Under the pieces are notes generated by a model that worked only from the letters and a program-made list of their open reading frames with translations, did not search any database and was not told where the DNA came from. A stretch of DNA of 64,000 nt from Trileptium ribeirensis (taxonomy: Eukaryota; Nematoda; Enoplea; Enoplida; Thoracostomopsidae): contig JASANE010005060.1 of the NCBI GenBank assembly GCA_030248225.1, positions 1-64,000 on the forward strand, written 5' to 3'. Of the stretch, positions 21,580-34,430 are shown piece after piece. The position numbers and the translations under genes were made by a program. Positions within the stretch are counted from its first letter, which is position 1. Each line of letters starts with the position of its first letter.

Positions 21580-23305
21580 CGTACTTAGGGATCTACAGTG
21601 TGCATTTACATAGAGGATGAATTGATGTACAAAATTACATCTATAATATCTATACAACTCGAGTGGTCGTGCGGTGTAGCCATTTTCGTGTGTTTTGGGT
21701 TTTTTAGGCTCATTCAAAACCCATTTTGATCCAACCCTACACCATAAAAAAGACAACAGTGGTGCACCATCGCTCCAGCTACATAGAGGATGAATAGCTT
21801 TGCAAACTCAGTCCAATATCACCCAGACAGCTCGAGCTGTTCGGGAGATATTACTATTTTTGTGTATTTTGGGTCTCTTGTGCCGAGTCAAAAACCCATT
21901 TTGGGTCAACCCTGCAGTGTAAATCATTGAAATAGCGGTCTATAATATAATATATCATATAACATACCGTTTAATATATATATATACCATGTAATATACC
22001 GTATAATATTTCGTAATGCTATATAGAGGGTGAATTGCACTACAAAATGAGACCAATATTACCCATATAGCAGGGAATAACCGGAACCGTCCATTTAAAC
22101 CGGATCCGGAACCGGAACCGGAACCTGGTCTTCGAAATTTATATATAGTAAAACAGATGATGGAAGAAATGAAGGTATAGTGGATTTAAAATGCATTAAA
22201 AATAACTTTTACATTATAAACTTAATGTATTGCGATGGTATTATTGCCTTTCTGAAACTTTAAAGAGGCTGAGAAAGCTAATAATGTTTATTTATCGATG
22301 TTTATTTATGTTGGTTTTTGGACATGCAGAGCAAAAAATGTCTTCCACTATACACCATTGCGTATACTGCGTCAAATCGAATGTGCTTACAAAGCTTGGA
22401 GCATAGAATACAGACTTTCTGTCTCCAGTCGCCTCCCTTTACTACACATACGTTTGTTGCATGTTCTTCTGTAGGAAACTTAAAATTATTGGTTTATATG
22501 ATTCTAAGATAAAATAATAGATAGAAGGTAATTTTCTGATCAGTGGTCAGAGACACTGTTTAGGCTAGCGTTGGACAAACAGTGCCCGTCAGTTAGATCA
22601 TAATAATGATAAATTTTTAATCAGAATGCTATGAATGAGACACAATGTGATGCTGCTCGCACAGTTTCAATAAATACAGTTCATTGCCAAGAAAGCAGTT
22701 TCTAGCTGCGTTGCAGATAACGTTAGTTTACTTCAATTTAGACTGATTTACCAAGTTTACAAGCGCGGGTGCTTGACGAATTTATGTTAGCCAAGCATAC
22801 CCTAAGTACTTCTGCGTCAGCCATACTCTGTTACCGAGTTGTACCGGTTTAATTCAAACGTATCCCACAGACTTCTGTATGTGTAAAATAGCTGCTACAA
22901 GCATCGACCTGGCTTTGATTTAACAAACTCCTGCAGGTTATTATGAAAAATTCCTGTTCAAATTATGTGCCCTACTTGCGTTTCACACGGCAAATTGGTT
23001 AGCTAACCTTTTCTTTTGCTTGGTTGTATTGGAGCTTGATCAATGTATAATATATTTTACATATGTTTGGATTACAGGATGAAGTAAAAAACGTGGAAAA
23101 TTTCAAACAAATTTTTTAAACCGGAATTCCGGTTCCGGTATGGTGTTTGCCCTTTGCCGGAACCGCAACCGGAACACGATTTTCGCCGGAACCGGAATCC
23201 CGGTTACTCCCTGCCATATAGTTCTAGTGGTTGAGGAGATATGGCCATCTTAGTGCATTTTGGGTCTCTTAGGTCCTTTTAAAAACCACTTTGGGCTCCA
23301 TTACT
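21580..23305 (+). repeat. Tandem repeat of ~150-200 bp, three units, third split by hAT copy
   Basis: Units at about 21580-21745, 21777-21925 and 22018-22070 plus 23222-23305 share a TAGAGGATGAAT-like start, a GAGATAT-like centre, a TTTGTGTATTTTGGGTCTC-like core and an AAAACCCATTTTG-like end. The hAT copy at 22071-23213 lies inside the third unit, and removing it restores the unit order. Confidence 0.7.
22071..23213 (+). mobile_element. Non-autonomous hAT element, copy 9, full length with perfect target duplication
   Basis: This 1143-bp copy has both termini. It is flanked by CCATATAG at 22063-22070 and again at 23214-23221, a perfect 8-bp duplication. It shares diagnostic changes with copies 3 and 4 (for example GCGCGGGTGCTTGACG), so it belongs to the same subfamily but keeps the middle segment they lack. 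Confidence 0.95.
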
Positions 23306-24159
23306 AGAAGTAAGGGTTAAATTATGCAGAAGATTTATAAATAATTTATAGAATCTTAATTAAAAGCTCTACAAAATGAACCTGATTTGGCTGAAAGATC
23401 TGCTGGGATACAGCCAAAAATATGTTTTGACGGACCCCCTTTTGACCTCACCGGAGCCCTTTCCACCATCTTTTACAAGCCAAAGATTTGGAATCCGTTT
23501 TCGCGTCTCACTAAAGATCACAAAAAGAGATTTTAAGCTTACGAATGAACTATTGGGCGAGTCCATCGACCAAGGCAAAGTTTAGTTATGCGTGTCACAC
23601 AAAAAACAGAAACGGACACCATCGAAATTTTCCGTATGGGCAGTGAGAATTCTTCAATACGCTCGTTACACTCACTGCTAAAAACAAAAAGAATTGCTCT
23701 ATTTTGGGTTTTTATTCAAACGGAGGGATCGCAGCGGGCGTAGTTTCTGCTGAGTGCGCTAGGGAGAAAATCGTGAAATTTTTTTCTGTCCCTGTCATCC
23801 CTAACTCAATTTCGGATGGACGGATGTTTACAATTTTGTGTTCGACAGCAAAAGTGATTGCGTTGTATTCTTTAGTTGAACGCGAACAGCTTAGACCGCA
23901 TGTTCCTTGTCAAAATGTTGAAAAACAAGTTTTTCATTGGTTTTTGTCAAATCGGGCCATACCAATACTAGTGCTTCGCAGCCCATATCTCGCGACACAG
24001 GGTTCGTACCAAAACACGAAACCACCGTACAGAATCAACTCATCAAGTCATAGTTTCAGATTCAGAATCATACTTTGCAGACCGTCACTTTTTTGTGGAA
24101 CCTCTTCCTTAGCCTCTCTGTGCCCGAATATGGTTCGTTGACACAATTCACAGCACTTT
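23306..24159. other. Unidentified; includes a diverged repeat (23725-24140)
   Basis: The 145-codon frame at 23704-24141 coincides with the repeat shared with 19310-19640 and is probably not a gene. Frames at 23369-23585 on both strands have no motif. Confidence 0.35.
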
Positions 24160-24266
24160 CATTTCTTCATTTTGTATTACTACATATAAATTTCGGAGAC
24201 CAGGCTCCAGATCTGGTCTAAACTGGCAGCTCCGGCTGCTCGTTTCTATTCTGGTTATTCTCTGCC
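24160..24266 (-). mobile_element. Old, mutation-worn 5' end of a hAT copy
   Basis: The reverse-oriented 5' terminal region is recognisable (ACTACATATAAATTTCGGAG, then a CCAGATCTGG stretch, ending GGTTATTCTCTG). Nearly all CCGG motifs have changed to CTGG or CCAG, as expected from deamination of methylated CpG. Confidence 0.65.
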
Positions 24267-25660
24267 TGTGATGGATACATAATAAAATCTGTTTCGGGCC
24301 CACAATTTGTGTTCACAGGGCTTGTTACTCAACTTTGCTAATGGTTTTAGCAATATCTTCTGTAAGATGTGATCTACTTACGCTGGTAGAATAGAGGAGT
24401 TGTTTAACCCGGCTGCAGCGGCCTTGTAAGACTGATGCTTGGTTTGCGGAATGACCTTCATAAATTTGGGGACACTTATGTGTTTTTGCTGGCTAGATGG
24501 AAGCATCGGCTCCTTGAGGGAAGCGAAAGGTTTTTAATCAAATCCTAGTAGTTTATATATATAGGAAAGGTTTACGTAATGAGATTATGGAAAAGGTGCG
24601 GATATGACAAGACGAGAGTAGTCGTACGTTTGGTTTTTACATGAGTTTAATCTCTTACGTTTGTTTCCCCAAATTATTATGCCAACTATAGTACACACAT
24701 CATATGTTTTTTGCTGTCAACAAAAAAATCAGAAAATCTGGCACGAAAAATGAGTTATTAATGGCAGTGACAGGTAAAAAGGTATTTGGGGCCGTAGCAC
24801 CCCCAGTGAGCTCCGTTTCGCGCTTTCAATTATTCCAAATGTGTACAATAAATAAGCTACGCATTACCGAATATTATGCCATGAGGAAATGCGCGAATGA
24901 ACATTTTTTGCGCCGTCAAACTATACATATCTCAATAGAAAACACAAAAAGAGACCCGCTAAAATACAAACTAAAATGAATGAAAAGGACGCGCAACAAA
25001 TAGTAGCGGGCAGAGAAGAACACACGAGCAATTACCGCAAAATCTATAATTGGATCTATCCGCAAAAAGAAAAAAAAGAACATGACAACAGAAAAGAAAA
25101 AGTCAATTCAGTATAACCATATATATATATCAATTCCGCCAACAACGCAGAGAATATAAGCAAAATTAGATCAAGACCAGAAAAAAAACCGAGAGAGTAT
25201 ATATAAAGTGAAATACATATAGAAAAATGGTTTTTAATCAAACGTGGAGCATTGTAGCTTGTATATATGTAGCCCGCGTAAGTCTACGTAATGATGATTC
25301 TTCTAATTGGAAAAGGTTGTGCGATATGAATAAGGACCAATGCCAGTTTAGTCGTATGGTTTGGTTTTTAATTTCGATGAGTTTAGTCCTTACGTTTGTT
25401 TCTCCCAAATCTTTATTATGCCAACTATAGTACATACATCAACATCACAAACATATACAAACAATGAATACTTACGTTAACAGCAAAAATCAATAGCGCT
25501 CCGATTGAGGAACACACGTATAATAGCGCGAATTATTGCTATCACCGTTTGCAGCAAATAAATTGCTTAAGCTTAGCGCGTGTGAGCCTAAATAAACTTT
25601 TATCTCGCACCAGAAACCTAGAAGATTCTTAAGGCATGGTTTACACAGTTAAGACCGAGA
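24267..25660. other. No supported gene; two diverged copies of a ~200-bp repeat
   Basis: 24520-24700 and 25228-25440 share blocks such as TTTTTAATCAAA, CTTACGTTTGTTTC and ATTATGCCAACTATAGTACA, with short insertions between. The frames at 24704-24979 and 25227-25430 have no recognisable domain. Confidence 0.45.
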
Positions 25661-25933
25661 AATTCTTGGAATTATGAGATTCTCTTTCAAACTTAAATTT
25701 AAGTTTTGCGTTATAGGACCCTTTTTTATAAAATTCTCAGAATCCCTAAATCACACGAATTTTGTAAAAATCCAGCAGAAATACACTTACATTTCCACTA
25801 ATGTAAGTGTAATAGTTAAGGCACCCAGGGCTTACACTCAAATTTGATATGTGCCTAAACTATAGCGCTGGCACACAAATTTTAAAATTTTTAATTGTTT
25901 TAAACTCTCTTAATCTTAATAATTCCAAGAATT
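25661..25933. mobile_element. Small inverted-repeat element (possible MITE)
   Basis: The ends are perfect 15-bp inverted repeats (AATTCTTGGAATTAT at 25661-25675 and its complement at 25919-25933). The interior holds a second perfect hairpin with 11-bp arms (ACACTTACATT at 25783-25793 and its complement at 25800-25810). No target duplication was identified. Confidence 0.5.
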
Positions 25934-28900
25934 AAAAAATATTAGGGCCAGAAATTACCCTGGGGATGAGGTCTGTAATTTTTTAACGAGTGGGCCAATT
26001 ATGGCCAAATTTGGTATAATCAATAGTGTGCCTAATGGTATTTGACGTCAAAATCCGCGTATCTCCCGGTCATCCCCCCTGCCCGTTATGGGCCCTATTC
26101 ACGCAGGATATATATTTCATGCACGCTGGGAATTTTAAGTTTTGATGGCAACCGCGATTTACGACACATTACACTCAAGATATACACACGAATGATACAT
26201 ACACTCAATATATTACACACGAATTATACACGATATTATCTATAATAAGTGCAAAACACAGGATTACTACACATTATCACAAACAACTTCATACTCGTCT
26301 CATGAAACAAATGTTCACAAACAACATACAGTTATACCCACCTCAACCCATATACAAATATATCAGAGAAACGCAATAAACAAGCAGATGACGCAAACAT
26401 TTCGACTTTGCACCAATTTTTTTGCACGATAGATATGTGTGAAAGAAATATAAAATGATAGGAGGGCCATATGAGTTGGGGTAAACAAATGAACGAAGAT
26501 CCGCTACGTCACATATATATATTGTTGACTTTTCCATTTGCTCAAAATTTTTCCATTTGATAATCTTCAAAATAGTCAACTTCTAAACTATTTTTTATGT
26601 TTGGGCAGTACATACCGCAAGAATCAAAAGTTGAACCTGGGGAAGGCCAGTCGTTTGCCGAGGACACGCATCAGTGGGACCAGTTTTTTTGCTGGGGAAA
26701 TCCGTAAATTCAAATTGGGGCTGCCGTTACGGTGAAACCTGTATCACATGGCCATTTTGTTATGGTTCCAAGAAACACAGATCACAAATACGATTTAATT
26801 TATATGTGAAGAACTTTCAAGCTCTTAATATAATAGCGTCTCGTACAAGGTATTTTTCGTGGACATTATTTGCTTGAAGTACATTAACACAATTTTGCCT
26901 GTACATCTACCCGTGCAATAGCGTTGTTGAGGCAAGAGGAAAGTCACTTCAAGGAGTATATATATGGTTAGTAGCCTGCAAAATTGGCAGCTTTTATCTT
27001 TTCTGTCATGTCGATGACCCTTTGTGTGCTTTTCATTTTCAGTTTTTGCGGAGTCCAGGCAATCCACAAATTTATAAGAATTTAATCGGTGATGTCCTGT
27101 GCTTCTTTCTACTACATTTTTTCGCTCACAATTCTGCGTTTCACATGATAATCTGTGCTCATAGAATAACATTCTGAGATAGACTGGACAGCTGGGTTCC
27201 CAATCTATAAAATATATCAAACTATGCGGTCAAAAATACGGTGGAAATATCGGTTTTAAGTAAAAAGCGATTAATACTTTACTAATGATTCGTAACATAG
27301 TGAACGCCAACATAAGACAAAAAATCCGGGTGTACAAATTTGGCAATATATAATCCACATAGAGTATTTAATAAACTGTGTCGCTATACTAAATGTTCAT
27401 TGCTAGAAATATTCATATTATAGTGTGTAGTACTGTTAGCTTTTATGATCACATTTCTAATATTGTCTCAAAAGCATCGAATATGTCAATATCATTTCAC
27501 AAAAATCCGAAATTTAGCAAGACATACAATTTTTCGTTCTCAATAAATTAGAGGCTATGTCAGAAATTTTGTCTACTATTTGTGTCTAATGATAAAAACT
27601 CATGAACAATTCAATAGTAATCGCTACGTTTATGTGAAAAGAAATGGCTATTAGATATTCTTGTGCAGTGCTTGGCTTTTGAATCACTTCAGCAGCAACC
27701 TTTTCATGCCTGTTTTGGGGCAGTAATGAAGTTCAGTAATAACTGTTGAATTAGACACTGTTCAATTTATGAATTATGTTTCACTCATAGCACGAAATTC
27801 TTCCTTCAAGTCACATTAAGCGAACTTAATATTTTAGTCCATTTTACCAGTATATTAAAATTTCAAAACTAATAGTGTCTGAATCATCGACATTCCGATA
27901 ACGTTTACCACTTTGATTTTTGATTTCAATAAAGCAGTATATATATTTTAATTGCAAGAGCAGTTACATATATAACATATGTTACATCTGAAACAAAACA
28001 TTAATAGGGCCATTAGTGAGAGCAGTGTTTAATTAGAATTAAGATTTCTTATTGTATCCGGTGTAAAACTGAGGATTCTCAATTACGCGCAGTGCAGTAA
28101 ATTAGCTTATAAAATATATATACCAAGAATTACATTCTGCGTAGACTTTGGCTTTGAAGGATAATTTTCTTGGTGTTTGCAAACGGAGGCAAATAATGAT
28201 AACCATACACTATTTTCAGATGTATTAAACGAAGGTTTAGTACTGTTGCTAAACGAAGGTTTAGCACTGTATAAACCGTCAAACTGCACGTTTCAAAGCA
28301 GATTCGCTTTTCAGTAACAAAGCAGTAAATTAGTTCGAAGTGTGTGTTAATAGATAGCGTTGGAGATTTGTTTTCCAAGTTATGTTTCTGGTGTTACCCA
28401 GATGTGTGTCGATATGCATTTGTAAATACACCTGTTAATTATTATATAAGCATGCTTAAACTTAATCACGTTTATATCGTTGCTGTACATACAAAAAATA
28501 ATAGCTATTTTCCTTATTAACGTTTTGTATTTATGCTTTAGTAAAAGGTTGGAGCGTTAGGCACCGACCGAATAAGACCTCGGTAGGGAGGCGTACGCGT
28601 CCACCGCGTGGTCTAGTTTTACAACAGCTACAAGCCGACTGATATTATAGCATGTGTTGTACCTGTCATGTTATGTACAGTTTGATTTTGCTGTGACATA
28701 TATATTCCACAAGTTATGTAAAGTTTAGGATTACGAGAACAGAGATGCTGGTTTCTATATTTCTATCACCGAAGGACCTTCTTTTCATTTGAAGTTTACG
28801 CGTCATATTATTTTCACTTTATGCGTACGATAAATTGCGTCGTACTGCCCCACGGCGAAAATTAATAAGACAGGCAAAACAGGAGGCACTGAGTACTGAC

Positions 28901-30613
28901 CACGAGCTAAACACGGTGAATGGATTGCAGTTTGTATCTTCAAGGCTTTTACTTTTACGACAGTATTAGTCTAGTGTTTATCCATTTACAGAGCACGTAT
29001 AGCACATACATCCTGAAACAGTAATAGAAATTAATTCTAACATTCTAAATAATTGACAAAATGTATCTCATATTTGTTTATAAAAATGTTTACCAAAACA
29101 GTGACATTTTCGCTACTGAAATGATAGCATCGAAATGTCAATATGAACTTCTTAGTAAACTAAATGCAGCAGTTGTTCAACCAAATTGTAATCATAAAGG
29201 GCAAGTCATCTATTTCAGATAAATTATCGGTTGATTGCATTACTGACATTGCTTGCTTTTGCCATATATGGCTATGCGACAAGAGCAATAACCAGAAAGT
29301 TATAGAAAAACGAACAGCCAAAACTATATGAAGTTGAAACAGTCCGTATAGTTTAAAGGAAAGTACTGGAAAATTATTAAATTACTGGAAAATTATAAAT
29401 TACAAATTTATAAAATTATAAATTATAAAATATTATATAAATTATATAAAATATAAATTTATATAAAATTTAAAATATAATAATATAAATTTATATAAAA
29501 TATATAATATTATATAAATTATAAAATACAAAAATTAAAAATTATAAATTTCAAATTGTTGGAAAATTATAAATTACTGGAAAGATATTACCGTTCATAT
29601 TTAAGTATTTATAAAAGTTATAATTTTATAAATGAACTAAAAGTTCATGTTGCCGCATGTTGTGTATAATTGAAATGGTGCAAAGCCCCCAGTAAGCTTC
29701 AGAAGAAATGTTTTGAATTTTGAATGATTTTTAATTATACGCACCGTATTGTAAATGTGCCGTCATTTAAGTACCATTTAACTTTTGTAATGCACATTCC
29801 ACATTGACCCACATAAATTATACCCATGAATTGATTGCTCCGTAAAACCAGCTTTTCTAAAATCAGTCGTGAATTTCGTGGTCAGAATCAGTTTTTCCAA
29901 AAGACTGTTAAATCATTGATGGCGTGGCCAATGTAACTTTTAGGGTTGGAATTACAATACATACTGTAGCTTGCAATTGATGTAAGTTCTTAAAAGTCGT
30001 CTTCTACATGTCGTTGTTTTACTCACCTCTGTAATCTGTCGAAGAGTGCAGCTGTCACTTGGTGGCTTGTTGATGCTGGCACTCAATACTACAAATTTAA
30101 ACTGTCTGCGGGTAAATCAAATACCATAGTGATCACATCTGTATTCCATTCCGTGGGGCGTTGAACACTTGTGGTAAAAAAGCTTGCCAGGCCGAGTGAA
30201 ATTGTAAAAACATTACACTTAAATGACATCCTTTTATGACTTCACAAAAAAGCGATCATGTTTCCGAAAACAAAGAACAAAATAAATTCATCTGGAAATT
30301 TAAGCAATTATGTACTTGAAGACAAAACCTCGCGGTTGAGGAGTTGACATCATTAGTAATATTTCAAGATACCAGAGACAGCTGATTTTACAATATGTAA
30401 TTGACGAACCTCAAAAGTATACATATCAAAAGTTCCAAGGTTTTCTTCAGTCGTTTATCGCGAGTGTCACAGTTGCTGGTTTCTTATTTGTTATGTTTCG
30501 CTAGGATTTGAATTTTAGTTCAGTTTGTATATGCTATTAATATATTATTTCTTTTATGATATTATTCAAATATTATTTTTGTTTACATTGAACGGACTTG
30601 ATTTGAACGGGTA
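25934..30613. other. Intergenic or intronic DNA without a supported gene
   Basis: Only short chance frames are seen. Bases about 29365-29640 are an almost pure A/T simple-sequence tract made of degenerate AAATTATAAATT units. Bases 28545-28620 are locally GC-rich but do not fold as a tRNA by eye. Confidence 0.4.
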
Positions 30614-31183
30614 TGAGTAAACTTAAGCTGCACCGCCTACCAACCTTTTTGGCACTATGTACAAAACGATGTTAGAGAACAAATCAGTGATCGCAATAGC
30701 CAATTCCAAAGTCAAAAATTTCCGTTAGCGAACGTAGAGCGACTGATTACAAAACTGGGTTATTTCTGTTCGCCAACACAATTTACCTTTTTGGCCACGA
30801 TTTCGTTTAGCAACGCACAACGTGGAACTGGCATGCAGCATTTTTTCGTTACGCTAGCACATTTCATTTTATTTATGATAATACGTGTAGTTCACTAACG
30901 GCACATGTGGTGTGCAGCTTTTAAAACACCAAACGGGACTATTTTCATTCCATAACAAAATTCGGGTCAAACATCAAACGGTCCCTAATCTGTTGCTTAA
31001 TATTTTAGCGCGAATCCTTAATAGGCCAATATTCTCTTTCTTAAAGTTTTGAATGTGTTACCTAAATTGTCAATTTTTGGTTCTCCTACGTCTTTACAGA
31101 AGGTTGGTACACCGAACAAGTGATCGCCAATCGCCGAAAGCAGAAGGGAATGATAGGGGACGCACCTTAAGTTTACTCATTCA
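30614..31183. mobile_element. Inverted-repeat DNA element, family with GAGTAAACTTAAGGTG ends, copy 1
   Basis: The left end TGAGTAAACTTAAGCTGC and right end GCACCTTAAGTTTACTCA are inverted repeats. The related copy at 43965-44444 has the same ends. This copy is ~570 bp with no transposase frame. The flanks (GTA and TAA) do not give a clean duplication, and a few bases at the left tip seem lost. Confidence 0.7.
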
Positions 31184-33396
31184 TAATACCGCCTGGATAT
31201 AAAATGCTTTCTTGTCGGTCCTAACCCGGATAAAAGCAGAGGGGTATTAAAACACTTATGACTAACCAGTTGCAGCTATTGCCGTATTATGATTTCATTC
31301 GGATAATGATTAATGAATTCCATGTGTTATTCACTAACACATTCCAAATACACTTATGGTTAATTACCTCCCTACCAAGTGGGGGTGAAGCCGCCTCTTT
31401 TTATTAACTTTCATTTCAACCTAGAGTGGCAAAATCAAATTCTTTATAAACATTCTGTATTTGGATATATCTTATAATTCATTGTTATTATGTAAACTTG
31501 TATTGCAGCGCTAAAAATCGACATGATGATGTAGCTTTAGTTATTTCCGTATGGTGCGTTTAAGGCTGCGCGCATGGCAGTACTGCCGTCGCGTGATTCA
31601 GTGTTACCATTTGCACGCATTTCCACCAGTTGAGGACAAGAAGTAATATTTTCCCTAATCGCTAATTTCGTTATACCACCTGCACGAACCTGAATAAATA
31701 GTCTTTCCAAAAGTTTACATCGTGAGTAACGTAGTCGAAGACTTAGTAATAATTGCAGCAGTCATATTAGCCCAGATAAACCCATTAGCAAATATAACAT
31801 TATCAACTGTAAACGTTTCGGACAAATATCTGTAAACTATGATGCTACTACATTCAAATATACGTTGAAATGTTTGACTGGAGTTAATGATTGTTAGTCC
31901 ATTTTTACGCTGACATTATCAAACAATGACTTCTTGGACAACGAATTGACCGCGTATTTAATGCTGTCATAGTTTACAGATATCCATGTAGTTTTGCATA
32001 TGGACCATGTTTTTGAAATTTTTAAAAATATCGCAACCAACTTCGTATACGGTACTGTAAAAATCAAAACTGCAATCTTGAGTCGAAATGTTTTATAGTT
32101 TTTATTTGCTGTCACTTTTACTGAACCTGAGAGTGACAGGAATGATTTCAGGTCGCCTAAGTGTTAGTAAATGTAAGAAATTCTCGCCGCCCAGCCACAT
32201 CTAATTGCACCATGGCGTCACCGGGCAAATGCGCATATAAATGTAACGTTTTGTCAGTATTAATAGCCGATTTTTGGTGATAGCAATCTTTAGTTCATCT
32301 TGGTTTTGAAGGTCTGCTATTTATACATTGTTTAGTTTTTATGCAAAATACTATTCAGCACGGAGACTAGCAGATTTCTGATGATAGCAATCTTTAGTTC
32401 ATCTTGGTTTTGTAGGAGTGCTATTTATGCATTGATTGATCTTTTTGGTAAATACATAGAATGAATCAGAGACCAAATTACTATTCAGCACTGAGACTAG
32501 CCATAAGGCGTTTATTTTAAGGTGCCAAAACTAAAGCATTATTAAGGTATTATTATTATAACTAAGGCACTATAAGGCCTGTTTTCAGGTATTGTCAGAT
32601 GCTTTTATTTCCAATTTCACATTATTTTTCTGTAACGGATCATTTTTCCTAGCCAAACTGAGTTAATATTAGGGACCAGACAGAGAAACTTATGTTAGCC
32701 GAACGAGTATACTAATCTGATTCTATTTTACATACCAAAAGTGCTGGTTTCGGTTACATTGCTGTGAAAAGCAATGTAGAAATAAAATATGGTACAAAAT
32801 CCAATCGGTCAAAAACGTATATATACGCGCCAAACTTTATGGCCATCATCCATGGTTTCAATATTTTCAGGGTTTAGCAATGATCTTCCTTATATATGTT
32901 AATGCCGCCGTTAACAAATTGCTTCGCTCATGCATTACTTGAACGGCTCTCAAAAGCTACTAAACTTTCAATGCATTGTGAAAAAATTCTCTTCAAGAAT
33001 TACTATAGAACTATCAAAATATTTTGTACAACACTCTCGAAGGTAAATAAAATTCTCTCACTGAATATGTTTGTCAAGTATTTACTATTAATTTAATTCT
33101 TTTCTCTTTGTTATATAAAGAGTGCTCTATCAAATTTTGCGAAATAAGACTGGTATTGATATTTTATTCGTTGTATATAATCTTTGGGTAAGTGATAAAA
33201 ATCTTTATTCAAAAACCCCCTATATAGCTGACGCGACATCGTATCTTAAAAATTCAGAAACAACACTAAATTTATAACAGTTGGAACGTATGTTTGATTT
33301 CTTGCTTTGCCACATTGACTTTGCTTCCAGACAATACCAATGAACGGACAGATACATGCAGACGAACAAGTTTTTTTTGAATATAGTTTTAAAGAT
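31184..33396. other. No supported gene; short tandem duplication at 32280-32505
   Basis: A unit beginning TAGCAATCTTTAGTTCATCT and ending with CAGCAC-GAGACTAGC occurs twice in a row with small internal differences. Other frames are short and without motif. Confidence 0.4.
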
Positions 33397-34430
33397 CAGT
33401 GCCGGAGCAGCCACCCCATACCCCCAAACGGGGGGCACCACCTTTGTGGGGTCACCACCCTGGCAAGGAAATCCATTAAAATCTGCATGAATAGTTGCAT
33501 CGCTAGAATTTCCCTCTAGCAGGCTTTCCACCACTCCCAAAAGACTTCTCGGGCATTTGTGTAATTTTGCGTGCTAGGATGACGCATTAGGTTAAACTCG
33601 CTTTGATAAGTAACTTCTCAATGTATGAATTGCATTTCAGCCATACTACTTTCACTATAATTATGTTTAAAATATTTCCACTGTCTTGTACTACATCGCT
33701 TCTTTTAATTCCTAAAGATATTCCTAGTTCCCGACACCGATTTTTTTCCAAACAAAAATCTGGAGCTTCAAAGTGTCGCGTTCAAAGCTTGAACTCGCAG
33801 CTATCGAAGCGGAGCATACCGAATGTATAAATATTAAATTTTAGAATATCCAGACCCGTCATAGCCACGTTGCGAACAGTGGCATGAACCCAATCAATAT
33901 TCGAGTAAATATCTTTCTTAAGAACATTCTGAAAACTGAGAAAACTTGGACTGAACTTCATCAACAAATAGACAGATTCGCCTCCAGTTTGACTGACAAG
34001 CCTGACAGTGTATGATCGGGCACCGGGTTGGAAATGCTACACTGCCTTTACAAACATTGCATGGTAGAAATCTATCCTAATCTCCCCATCGCTATTCGCG
34101 TTATGCTTACGGTGTCGGTGTCCGTTGCTTCCGCCGAGCGGAGCTTTTCTAAGTTGAAATTGATCAAGTCGAATCTGCGATCCACGATGGGTTACGAGCT
34201 ATTATCTGCACTGGCGACCATATCCTTTGAGAACGCTGTGGTGCACAGACTGGTTTACGCAGATATTCAAGCATTCATGGAACAAAACGAGGTCAGACGA
34301 AAGCAGTTTCAATGATTGAAGATACTGTTGGGGCTGGTGCCTTTTTCACCACAAAATTTTTCTTTTTCTTTTCCATAAAGGCCGTCCCCACGCCGCCCTG
34401 GTATTCCCTGTCGTCCTCGACGTGGCATGT
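33397..34430 (+). mobile_element. hAT transposon relic with ZMYM-like transposase C-terminus
   Basis: The left boundary reads CAGTGCCGGAGCAGCCACCCC, a typical hAT-type terminus. The recognisable coding part is near the right side. The right end is degenerate. This family is distinct from the CCGGAA-rich family because its terminus and interior differ. Confidence 0.55.
34028..34315 (+). pseudogene. hAT transposase C-terminal dimerisation domain (ZMYM1-like), truncated
   Basis: The frame contains VASAERSFSKLKLIKSNLRS followed by MGYELLSALATISFE, the conserved core of the hAT C-terminal dimerisation region. The A-S-x-E-R-x-F-S-x-L-K and LRSTM signatures resemble ZMYM1-like host and transposon proteins. 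Only about 80 residues of a normally 600-800-residue transposase remain. Just upstream a frame with SSLTDKPDS may be the preceding piece, broken by stops. The catalytic DDE part and the zinc finger are not visible. It ends at a natural stop with a few charged residues, as usual for the family. A domesticated gene is unlikely, given the missing N-terminal two thirds. Confidence 0.85.

Noticed and set aside
23704..24141. A 145-codon plus-strand frame
   Set aside because: It overlaps a diverged repeat also present at 19310-19640, where the frame is not open.
28545..28620. A GC-rich patch considered as a tRNA gene
   Set aside because: I could not form the acceptor and T-arm stems or find A-box and B-box sequences in the right spacing.
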